DNA of 64,000 nucleotides from assembly GCA_000467715.1 (NCBI GenBank), contig AJFK01000016.1:152783-216782 (forward strand). Direction: 5' to 3'. The position numbers were made by a program, and so were the translations under genes. Below the pieces are notes generated by a model, which was not told where the DNA came from, searched no databases, and was given only the letters and a program-made list of their open reading frames with translations. The DNA is from Hysterium pulicare CBS 123377. Lineage: Eukaryota > Ascomycota > Dothideomycetes > Hysteriales > Hysteriaceae. Numbering within the stretch: position 1 is the stretch's first letter; the number at the start of each line of letters is the position of its first letter. Positions 34,501-43,712 of this stretch are shown here, piece after piece.

Positions 34501-35504
34501 TGGGTGAAATTATCATCGCTCAGCAACTTTGTAGAAGTTGCAGATAGTCGTGGGGCTGAAAGCGTAACTTGAACACGACCCCGACTAAAAAGTTTAAGAT
34601 AATTTAAGTCATGAATGTGTTGTTCTATAGCCTTAAGGCATTGTTTGCTACCACACTTGACCCATACTGTTGGTTGTAATTTGACAGTACGGCGCTTCCT
34701 ATCAGCCTGGCCGACCATACATAATTCGGGCTCGATGATCGTCTCCGAACGAGATAGTGACGGCGGCAGAGATTGTATAATTGGGTATAGATCTTTTAAA
34801 AGCCTTAGCCTCACGTGTTCGATCCAAGTTCTCTCTAAAATGAGAGGTGGTGGATGCTCTCTTAATTTTCCGATGTATATCCGTTTCGATGGCGAGTATA
34901 ACGATGGCAGAGTCGTATCTACAGTGACACTGTAATCAATCGAGATCTCCTCAGATGTCAATGGCGGTATTGGCGTAGATTTCAGAGGAGCAGTTCGGCA
35001 AGAAGAGATGGGGGTTATTGTGGACGCATTCGTATCGGCAGTATGAGTACTGAATAGAGAACCGATACGGGAGGATTCTTGACTAGTTGAGATGTCACTG
35101 TGTGTAGACGACTCGGTCACTCTTTGAATATTGTCATTCTGAGAGTTCTGGTTTGGTCCACTCTGAGTGACCGTGGTCGCCGGGTTAAGCGTTTCGGTAG
35201 GCTGAGTTTGCTTCGGAGCATCTTCGACCTCAATTACCACAGCAAGCGGCGCCGGGTTATTTTCTATGATCGCTGCAGATGATACAGGAGGAGTCCGAGA
35301 AATCTCGCTTGCTAATGGCGCCTTGGGGCTTATTGGTGCCAGGAAACTGACGCGCTTCTTGAGGGAGTCTGGTAAAGAAGTTTTTGGAGATCTCAGAGCT
35401 GGCGAAAACAACTCTTTCAACAACGCCCTAGTACTCCGCCGTGTCACATTCGTGGGTCCTTCGTCTTTTGTATCCGGCTTTTTAACTTGTAAAGTCGTGG
35501 ACAT
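31570..35504 (-). CDS. trypsin-like domain fused to DHA2-type MFS transporter (1244 aa)
   Basis: Five exons in minus order, 35504-33779, 33728-33298, 33247-33177, 33124-32278 and 32229-31570, join in phase to 1244 aa. Residues 1-210 are Ser/Pro/Thr-rich and disordered. About 365-615 looks like a PA-clan serine protease: YGLTVAHS with His394, VVDFALIQL with Asp495, and PGSSGSWVV with Ser580. A linker (620-700) leads straight into transporter helix 1 (LLPFICVFLFACLNALDVSTI), then the DHA2 signature HSLNYIGWYGSAY, motif C (YGLTTLCGPFIAGTFTD) and PLWFQTVRG. Both loop ends of helix 6-7 flank six PPEQ-like repeats (891-926). No signal peptide is seen, so the protease-like part should be cytosolic. 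Splice junctions at 33297/33248 and 33176/33125 restore the helix 1-2 consensus. Two separate genes is the alternative, but the transporter then has no start codon before helix 1. MFS motif A is poorly conserved. Confidence 0.7.
32588..32677 (-). repeat. six 15-bp tandem repeats coding PPEQx
   Basis: Six consecutive 15-bp units, each varying around GGAGGCGGTTGCTCG on the + strand, translate on the minus strand to PPEQ-type pentapeptides. They lie in the central cytosolic loop (residues about 891-926) of the transporter half. Unit number is likely to vary between strains. Confidence 0.9.
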
Positions 35505-36224
35505 TGGCGTAAAGACTTCAGCAGTGAAGGCATCATATGCTGTATGCCTGTTGTTGAAATTTTGGCGACAGAAAACATAATTGCAGAGACCTCGACAACA
35601 GCTCACGCATGCAGGCACAGCCCAGCAAGAAAATCAGGTTCGCATCTAGTCGAAAGATTGGGTGGATGGGTGGCGTCGCCTGAAATGAGGCAACCTCCAT
35701 CTCAGCCTCGAGCTGAAACTTTTCAACACATACGGTTGGATGCCACGGCGCCCTCCATTCTCGGCGCATAGATAAGGCGCATTTATGATAACAACTTAAA
35801 GCATCAAGTAAGTGACCGGGAAAGCGTGAAGACCGTGTGAAAAGGTATGAAATAAGAGGTGGTCTGACCAGAGAAACATGGCCGATTATAATGGAGCTCA
35901 TCGCGTGCGGGTGCTATCTCATACCTACTCCCTTTCCATTCTATTCAAACCCATAGAAAAACCAACTTGAAGTATGATCATTTTGATGTAAATCAAAGAT
36001 CGCATTCAGTTTGATAGGATCGTTTTTCTTAGTCTATTTTCTGGACTCTTCACGGCGCTGTTCCTCCCAGAATGTCACAACGCACAGCACATGTCATGTT
36101 ATGATTCTCTGACATCTCTCAGGTAACTGGAAGCATTCTATATATCTCTAAATATCTCAACTCATAGCTTATAAATGGACTTCTGCCTGAACCACTTCCA
36201 CTTTTCCACCTACCCTAGCTTGGC
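35505..36224. other. intergenic, promoter of fusion gene and 3' flank of MFS gene
   Basis: 720 bases. The frame of the fusion gene stays open upstream to about 35618 but has no ATG there, so the start was placed at 35504. Nothing else is seen. Confidence 0.5.
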
Positions 36225-37922
36225 TCACAATGTATACAGGAAGCCCGGTTTCTTATCACCCAACATCTCAACCTCCTCCCGACTCTTCCCTTCAGCCCAA
36301 TGATCCCTGTCACCCCTCAATCTCTTCTTATTCTCGTTAGCCAACAACATTCTCGTCACCACGCTTCCACCTAGCAAAAACAGCACCATATAAGCCAATA
36401 CAGTCGCGTGGCCTGGCTTGTACCTCGGTTTATCTTTCCCACGATAGATATTACTGCTAACAACGCCGTTAAGATTTCCCCAACCAATGACGAAACCTAT
36501 CGTAACACCTCGTTTGTAGACTCCTTCGACATTATTCGATGCCCAAGAGATGGTATTCGCGATGCAAGGATAAATTCCCAGGGCACCGAGGAAAGTTCCG
36601 GCGTAATTGACGCCAGGCTTTGAGGAACCCAGCAGCATGGCGAAGCCTATGATACCGAGGAACGAAACCCCAATATTACAAAGACCACGCTGTTTCGTCC
36701 GATCGGCTATATAGCCAATCGCAATCGTAAGGATAGCTGCCGCTGCATACGGTGGTACACTCAGGAGATTGGCCTTCGTAGACGTATACCCCAATTCATT
36801 GATAATCGTCGGCAAGAAGAGCGAAAAGGCGTATAAAGCACCATCGCATCCCATATATATAATCGCAAACGCCCATGTCTTCCAATCTAAAACCGAAGCC
36901 CAGAAATACTTCATCTTGAACTCTTCGTGCTCGGCCGAGGATTGATTGTCTGCTCTCAGTCTTCTTAATACACGGGCGCGGTCATCCGGAGTTAGAAACG
37001 TGGCCAAATCGGGGAAATCGTGCACCATCCAGTAAGATACGATACCGACGATGATTGTGGCGAGCCCCTCGAGGATGAAGATCCAGGCCCAGCCGTGCTT
37101 GCCTCCTATGCCATCCATGAGGGCGATGGCGGCTGCGAGGAGACCACCAAAGGATCCGGCGACTGCCGCTCCGGAGAAAAAGATGGCGGCTCGAATGCCG
37201 AATTCGGAGCGTTTGTACCAGCAGGACAGGTAGTAGTTTATTCCTGGGAAGAGACCTGCTTCTGCGAGACCGAGGAAGAAGCGCTAGGTGGCTAGTCGTT
37301 AGGATTTATTGTCTAGTTTCTGATTTTGGGTGAAGGGACATACAGCTGCAGCGAGACCTGAGAAATCATGAACAAGTCCCATACACGTCATACATATTCC
37401 CCAGAGAATCATGATGGCGGGGATGAATACGCTGGGACGCAGACGTTTGAGGAGAACGTTGGTAAGAGGCTCGAAGAGCGAATATGAGACGAAGAAGAGA
37501 GACAGCGCGGCATTGTACTGGCCGTCGGTCATTTTTAGGTTCTTTTGAAGTCCATCGATCTTTGCGTTCCCAATGTTTGTGCGGTCGAGGAAGGATATCA
37601 GGTAGAGGAAGCATAGCTATTATGTATTAACAGGGGAAAGTCAAGAAATTTGTCAAGTGCTGTAAATACCCAAGGAATCAGTTTGAGGTCCAATTTCCAA
37701 AGAAGTTTACGATCCTAGAGGAAAATATCAGCCCTACAATATCATGAATCGTGGGGTTAGCGAACATACATGAGCAGCGCGCTCTTCGTCACTCAGTCCA
37801 GCATCGGGATCAGCAATGTCGTGCCCATTCACCGGCGCGAACTCCCGCTCAACACCCAATTGCTTTTCCTCTTCAGATGGTGCGCGCAAGCTATCTCCAT
37901 TCTTTTCAAACCCCATAGTCAT
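36225..37922 (-). CDS. MFS transporter, anion:cation symporter (DAL5-like) family
   Basis: Four exons in minus order, 37922-37770, 37714-37670, 37616-37344 and 37283-36225, give 509 aa; exon 2 is 45 nt. The chain begins with an acidic cytosolic segment, then helix 1 (LIPWLCFLYLISFLDRTNIG) with the ACS-family LDRTNIGNAK block, the N-half RFFLGLAEAGLFPG motif, and twelve helices in total. C-terminal motifs include GYTSTKANLLSVPPY and the loop SNIYRGKDKPRYKPGH. Members carry allantoate, nicotinate, pantothenate, biotin or similar organic anions with protons at the plasma membrane; the substrate cannot be read from the sequence. Two in-frame ATGs (37922 and 37916) are equally possible. Confidence 0.92.
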
Positions 37923-38997
37923 ACGCGTGGTAAGATAATATCACGATGGAGTTCACGACGAAGGGAGGGCGCGTAGGCGAACTGCAGACGGATGTAGGTG
38001 GAAAGAAGCCCACTCAACAAGAGAGAAGAAAGCCCGGTAAGTAGGTCTCATATCAATAAAACCCCATGCAGATCGATAACCTTGCAAAATGTACCCCGAA
38101 AAAATAACGCCCCGGCATCATGCCGTCCTCGACTCCAGCTATGCAGGCTGAATCACTGCCAAAAACTACCAAAACAGGCAGGTCTTGGATCCCATGATCA
38201 GTGTGCCGTGCCTCTTCGGCATGATTTCTCACCCGGTCCACGAATGGCGTGGGGAAGTGCTGGAGATCTCCAGGAATCATAACTTTGCTTGGCACAGGAG
38301 CTTGGGGACGTTTTGATGCGGGGTGGGGCGGGAGGACGTAGGCCAAGAGATCCCGGCACATGGCAACGGCGTGAGTGGTGCGTTTTGACAGCTGTCGGCC
38401 CGCGTACCAGCTTTTTGTAGTCCCTTCTGCTGCAAACGTATCGTGAAGGATTTGTTTGGTACCTCGGTATGTTGGACTCTGAGAGTCGGTAGCATAATGC
38501 TTCCTGTCCCCTCATAGTCTCCTGCTTCTTAGTTTCCTATACCTCTACTTGAGGGCATATATGGAGGTTCTTACCGTAGGCGCAATAGGTTCGGCCTCCG
38601 TACCACTAATCAAATCCAGTTCGCGTCTGTACACGCGATAGGTTTGGGCTCTGTATTGAATGAAAGACGAGACGTGCAAGTATCTCAGTTTGGTTTACTC
38701 TGTTGAGCCTGTTCCTCGGGGACTTGTCCTTCCCTTTCTATCCAATCTCATGTCCCCTTCAGTGTAGACAGTGATACATCAGAACTGTATGTCAAAAGTA
38801 GTTCCAATGAGTCTTCTGAAATTAAAATGATATACATACATTCAACTAATTCTACATTCCAGCACTGGTCTACTGCCTTCAAGTCTAAGACCTCGAAAGA
38901 TTATCCTACAGTTCCTATGTACGATGCAAACCATGCTTAGATCTAAAACCCGTAGAGATGCAAACTTGTTCATGAGAGACAGGTTTCGTTCGCCTCT
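37923..38997. other. intergenic with an unassigned open frame
   Basis: About 1.1 kb between the starts and ends of neighbouring minus-strand genes. It contains the 152-codon open frame described at 38053-38511. The remainder has no feature that I can support. Confidence 0.4.
38053..38511 (-). CDS. possible exon of an unrecognised gene
   Basis: A minus frame of 152 codons is open from just after a TGA at 38514. Its first ATG is at 38361, giving a 102-aa product. The sequence is protein-like: KQILHDTFAAEGTTKSWYAG, RTTHAVAMCRDLLAYVLPP, PVLVVFGSDSACIAGVEDG. Just upstream a GTAAGA donor (about 38573) and a TATGAG acceptor could attach a small exon ending YGGRTYCAYG in phase. I do not recognise the family and no complete gene can be built. 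Its isolation next to the MFS promoter leaves a decayed gene as a real possibility. Confidence 0.3.
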   Translation of the reverse strand, partial: GDRKHYATDSQSPTYRGTKQILHDTFAAEGTTKSWYAGRQLSKRTTHAVAMCRDLLAYVLPPHPASKRPQAPVPSKVMIPGDLQHFPTPFVDRVRNHAEEARHTDHGIQDLPVLVVFGSDSACIAGVEDGMMPGRYFFGVHFARLSICMGFY

Positions 38998-40466
38998 TTA
39001 TATCCTCATTCTCACGGTAGCCCTCTCCAACTCCCCCATATTTCCGGCACCAGCCAACGTCCACTTCTCACCAACAAACGTCTCATCAACCTTCTTTCTT
39101 AACATGCCACTAGCAGCATAATATTCCATTATCGCCCTGGCATCTTCTTTGCTGATTCCGTTCAACTTGAGTACTTCAACATCCTTAAGACATTCCATGA
39201 CGCGCTCATCGACAATCTTGTACGGATTCCATTTGGGGAGGTTTGAGGGGTCACGTGCGCGAGCCTCAGCGACCTGGATTGAGAAATCGAGAGCGGGAAC
39301 CGCAGGTTGATTGGAGCCGGATGTACCCGCGAGGACTATTCCGCCGTTCGGCAAGGTGGCTTTGCCAGAAAGGTGATCTAGGAAGTGGCGAACGAGCGTC
39401 AGATCGTGGGCGTGGATGGGTTTGGCATCCGCTGAGCGGTATGCGGTATTGGCCATCACGTGGGCAAGACCATCTATCGCCAGCATGATAGGTGGGCGGC
39501 CAGGTTGCTTGAGCTCCTCCAACAGAGCGAGAAAGACAGGCCAGGAAGCTTCTGAGTTGGCTGCACCGACTTCCGCCAGCTTCTGGAGGGTTGTGTCTGG
39601 TGGGATCGGTACTGGGAGAGTCGGTGTCAATGTGGTTTTAAGAGTAGACAGAACGGCCGCATTAGCTTTGCCTATTTGATAAAGGAGTTTTGCAGTGTAA
39701 GCGTCTTGGGTGTATTGCGTAGGCTTTGATCCTGGAAGAGGAGCGTAATCTGTGTGGCCTATGACTATATCCTTCGCTATTATTCGTTAGCAATCTAGGA
39801 TCCCAAAAGAACGGTATTCGCACCATCTGGTAGATTGATAACCACCCATTTCTTCAAGAAAGCCATAGTCATTGCCTGTAAAAGCAACGTAGTTTTTCCG
39901 CTCATTAGGTCTCCAATCAATATTTTCCGAGTAGTTTCCTTATTCTCCCCTTCTTGCACGGATTTCACGAGTTCTGCCAGTTGTAAGGTCTCCTTTCGCA
40001 TCAAAGTCGCCGGTCTTCGGAACAGATTCCAACCCTGAGTAGTCTTGAATGCCTCCACTACTCTTAGAGAATCAACAACCTCGCCTGGAAGTCCCATTAC
40101 CCTGCCCGTGATACCATCACTAAGCACGTTCTCCGCATTCAAGTCATTCAAGTCTTGAACTTCCAATGCGTTTGTATTGCTGAGCACTACCCGCTTCCGC
40201 AGGGCTTTGCGCTCTCCGACAGATGGACGCTTTGCCGACTCGCGGCCACCTTTTTTACCCTTCTTGATCCTTAATGTCCTCATTCCCTTCTTCGGTGCAG
40301 CTTTAACACCCTGTTTCTTCATCAAAGGTGAGGCAAATCGCGCGGCGGAAGTGGAAAAGGGCTCCGCTCGGGGGTGTCTTAGGAGGCATCGCGATGCCAT
40401 TGAAGCAGTGGCGGTGATATCGGGAGGAAATAGCGACAGGCGTCGAAAGCATAATGAAGAAGACAT
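38998..40466 (-). CDS. RSM23: mitochondrial small-subunit ribosomal protein mS29 (RSM23/DAP3)
   Basis: Two exons, 40466-39824 and 39776-38998, give 473 aa (yeast Rsm23 is 450). The N-terminus is Arg/Ser-rich with FSTSAARFASP, a typical mitochondrial targeting sequence and likely cleavage zone. A basic stretch (KKGMRTLRIKKGKKGGRES) follows, then the DAP3 core and the P-loop IGDLMSGKTTLLLQ near 190. The second half contains IMLAIDGLAHVM (Walker B-like) and the C-terminal WNPYKIVDERV. mS29 is the GTP-binding protein in the head of the mitochondrial small ribosomal subunit. The intron (GTGCGA ... TAATAG) joins LPDG to AKDIVIGHTDYAPLPGS. It is divergent to RRS1 across 393 bases. Confidence 0.93.
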
Positions 40467-40859
40467 TGCTTCCAGAGGCAGAGCAAAGATCCCCCGCGAT
40501 GGCAGATTGCTTGAGAAATGCTGAACTTGTTCGCCTAGGTCAATGCATCACATCAAAAAGTTCAAGGTCCGAGTATGATCCGGAATGCCAAGACCTAGGG
40601 ACAGACATGATGGGTGTACTTTTTGACACTTTCACATATGGAATACAAACTACGAATTTCTAGGGATGCAAATTGAATTGGATCACAGCGTTAAAGGTGG
40701 CCCAGGCAATTATTGAACGTATGCTGAAGAATCGACGCTATCGCAATATTGGTCTAGTGATTTCCGCAGCTTAAGCGACTCTAGAAATTTTCTAGAAACT
40801 TTCCCCAGCAACGTTCATCATATTCACCACCCTACTCCAAAGTCTACAAAGGTACCAAG
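40467..40859. promoter_or_regulatory. divergent promoter of mS29 and RRS1
   Basis: 393 bases serve a mitochondrial ribosomal gene and a cytosolic ribosome-assembly gene. At 40781-40803 there is a run of alternating GAA and TTC blocks around a perfect TTCTAGAA, resembling a heat-shock element, about 60 bases before the RRS1 start. Confidence 0.5.
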
Positions 40860-41602
40860 ATGGCCGACACTGTTATGACTGAAGTTGTCACTGCCGAACT
40901 AGAAACTTCACCAAATAAAGCCGCAGATCTCGCCGACAGTATCAAGGCCGGTGCAATGGACGTCACCAGTCCTCATGGAGGCATTTCGATAGCAGAATCC
41001 ACAGCCAGCAGATTGTACGTTCCATGGTCCTCTCTTACATTCACAATACTGATTATGATATAAGACCCATCACCGTCAATAAACCTACTCCGTACACCTT
41101 TGACCTGGGCAATCTGCTTGCAATCGATCCCAACCCGCTTCCAAGGAACCCAGACGAAGAAACGCTTGCCGCCACAGCCCGGGATGCTGCGCAAGTCCTC
41201 ATAAACCAGCTTTTAAGCACATGCGAAGTCAAGTCAACTACGGATGGCGTCCATCTCAGTCTCCCGCCGCCTACTACCCCACTACCCCGCGAAAAGCCAG
41301 TCCCGGCAGAGAAACCGCCTACGAAGTGGGAGATCTTTGCTAAGAAGAAAGGGATCAAAGACAAGAAGAAGGAGGGTAAGATGGCCTACGACGAGGCCAG
41401 CGGCGAATGGAAACCCAAGTGGGGATATGGGAAGAACAAGGAGAATGACGAGTGGTTGGTGGAGGTTGACGACAAGAAAGAGAAGGAGACGGGTGAGCCC
41501 GGTGATGCTCGTGCGGATAGCAGGCGAGAGAGGAAAGAGCGCATACGCAGGAATGAAAGAAAGCAGAGGGCGAATGAACGGAACTCTAGAAAGAATGGTT
41601 GA
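40860..41602 (+). CDS. RRS1: ribosome biogenesis regulatory protein RRS1
   Basis: Two exons, 40860-41014 and 41065-41602, encode 230 aa (yeast Rrs1 is 203). The 50-nt intron (GTACGT ... ATATAAG) joins SRL to PITVNKPTPYTFDLGNLL, the conserved start of the Rrs1 core. Then come LLAIDPNPL, REKPVPAEKPPTKWEIFAKKKG and a family-typical WKPKWGYGKN, followed by a highly charged Lys/Glu/Arg tail. Rrs1 with Rpf2 brings 5S rRNA, uL5 and uL18 into the pre-60S particle in the nucleolus. It is convergent with the nitronate monooxygenase gene. Confidence 0.95.
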
Positions 41603-41909
41603 GGATATGAGACTGCTGCAAGTCTAACATGGTCCAAATAAATACTGAACAACTTTCGAAGGTTCTCCAATCGACGTAACGATCACCAGCTTACATTACT
41701 ATCACTCGGATACTTGTTAGTTATTTGGAGCGAGGCAATGACAGGTGCGACTCGGTCTGGGGATGCTGAGTGTCGTGAAGCCTGGGGCTAGATTTGAGTA
41801 CCTAACATATGAGAGTAAACGCTACTAGCCTGATAAATCTCTAAAACACAAGTTGAAAAGTCATCTCCGTTTCCTATTTCCGTTGATCTAAACTTACACT
41901 ATGCACACC
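41603..41909. other. convergent 3' intergenic region
   Basis: 307 bases between RRS1 and the nitronate monooxygenase tails; nothing further seen. Confidence 0.5.
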
Positions 41910-43361
41910 CTACAATTTGGATCCAGTGCTATCCTTCGCAAAGCTTGCGAGCACCTTCAAAGCCCCTTCTCTAACCTCCTCTACAATCTCTCCCGCCCCC
42001 TTAACCTCTCTCACCAAACCCACTGCCGCGCCGGCATATGTAGTCATCCTTCCTTCAACACCCCACCCGTCATCCCCCTTCTCCATCTCCTTCTCATACA
42101 ATCTCTTATTTTCCGCCTCATCCATTCCCCCAGTCGCATCTGTATAACTTTTATTGACGACGCCTCGAGCATTGTAAGAATCCGACCACCCAGTAGTCCC
42201 CCTCAGCTCATCATAGACTTTCGTTCTCGCAGTACTTTGACCACCATCAGTAGCCCTAACCACCTCTTTCTGATACCCTTTCGCAATGTTTGCCTCGCGG
42301 CTTGCTAGGAAACGAGTCCCCATTACTATGCCAGATGCACCGAGTGCTAAGGCGGCAGCTACACCTCTTCCCTCTGCAATTCCGCCCGCAGCAATCAAGA
42401 TAGGCATGTCCAGCCCCTCTCTCCCCACAACCTCCCTCACAGCGTCATCAACTTCCGGAAATAAACTCATGATCCCCGCACCCTTCACAAGCCCATGCCC
42501 ACCCGCATCCATCCCTTGCACAACCAATACATCCGGCTTAACCGCTTTAACAACTTCCACCGCATCTTTGACACTTCCCGCTTGAACCCACACCTTCGTC
42601 TCTTTCGACACCTTCCGTGTCTCCTCAGTCCAGGTCAATAGATCGGCCGTTGACTTGGGCGCGAAGAACCAGACGGCTGAGGGGCGGAAACGTTGGATCA
42701 GGGGAATGGCGGCGGAGAGGGAAGCGCCCCAGTTTATGAAGCCTACGCCGATTGGGAGGGTGGAGAAGGGAGAAGAGCTACTGGTGGAGCGAAGGGGGTT
42801 GGATTTCAGGAGGTTTTGCGTGGTGAGGAGTTCGGATTCGAGAATTGAGACGTCGGTGCCGGCGCCTATGAAGCCGATGCCGCCTGAGGAGCGAGGGTAA
42901 GAGGTTTGAAGAGGGTGTAGAGGGAGGAAGATTGGGAGGATGGTAAGGAGGAAGGGGAATTCATGAGGCATTGATGTGGTGGAAAGTAGAATCGAAAATT
43001 CGGGACTTGAAATTTGACAGAATTGAATCATAGAGATAGAATCACTTGATCATTAAAGGAATCTAAGAGACTGGCTTTGTTGAGAAAAGCATTCATAACT
43101 TGAAATGATGAGTTGAAGCCGGACGACGAACAAATCAAACATACCAGCTCTCGAAATCTCAACAGCCAAACCCGCCAGCGCAATCAATCGCAACGGCGCT
43201 CCAATAACCACCGGACTCTTCACCCACGGATAGTCCTTCTTCAAATTATCCAAAGAACTCATACTGAAAGCTCGGCTATACTTTCCCCCGCCAAACTTGA
43301 ATAAAGTATTTAGGTAGTATGATTTAGAGGCGTTCGGAGCCAGTGATCTAGATATGAACAT
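41910..43361 (-). CDS. nitronate monooxygenase / 2-nitropropane dioxygenase-like
   Basis: Two exons, 43361-43145 and 42883-41910. With the upstream ATG (43361) the product is 396 aa; with ATG 43262 (MSSLDNLKKDYPWVKSPVV) it is 363 aa. The extra 33 residues are basic and hydroxylated with no acidic residue (FISRSLAP...KYSRAFS), like a mitochondrial presequence. The intron is unusually long for this locus (261 nt) and joins ISRA to GGIGFIGAG. FMN TIM-barrel motifs: GGIGFIGAGT, GVGFINWG, VVQGMDAGGHG with the catalytic-type His, and the phosphate-binding AAGGIAEGRGVAAALALGA followed by MGTRFLAS. The family oxidises alkyl nitronates to carbonyl compounds and nitrite, detoxifying for example 3-nitropropionate-type compounds. 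Confidence 0.9.
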
Positions 43362-43712
43362 AAAATCGATGTAAATGGAGGCTTAATAGTTAGTCGCATT
43401 GTGTATGATGAAGTGTAGTGTTTGTGAGTCAGGTTCCGAAGATCCGTCATTGTGAGGGTTCTCCTCGGCAAGCCGAAAGTTGGGACGAGAAGGAATCGGG
43501 TTTGGGTTGTGCGGCATATTTGTGGACCTCCTGTTCGCGGCCGACTGAGAAGTCAGGGAAATCACTATGGCACTGGTTATATCACTTTGAAAAGGGTTGA
43601 GACCGCAGTTTACTTTAGCATGTGAAGAAGAGCATATATGCAGATGGCTATTTATAACTCCAGTAGATGATTATAAATGCCGAAAAATCGATTTCCAAAA
43701 TCTATCATTCAC
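43362..43712. other. intergenic between two minus-strand genes
   Basis: 351 bases: promoter of the nitronate monooxygenase gene and 3' flank of the DHA2 exporter gene. No other feature. Confidence 0.5.
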
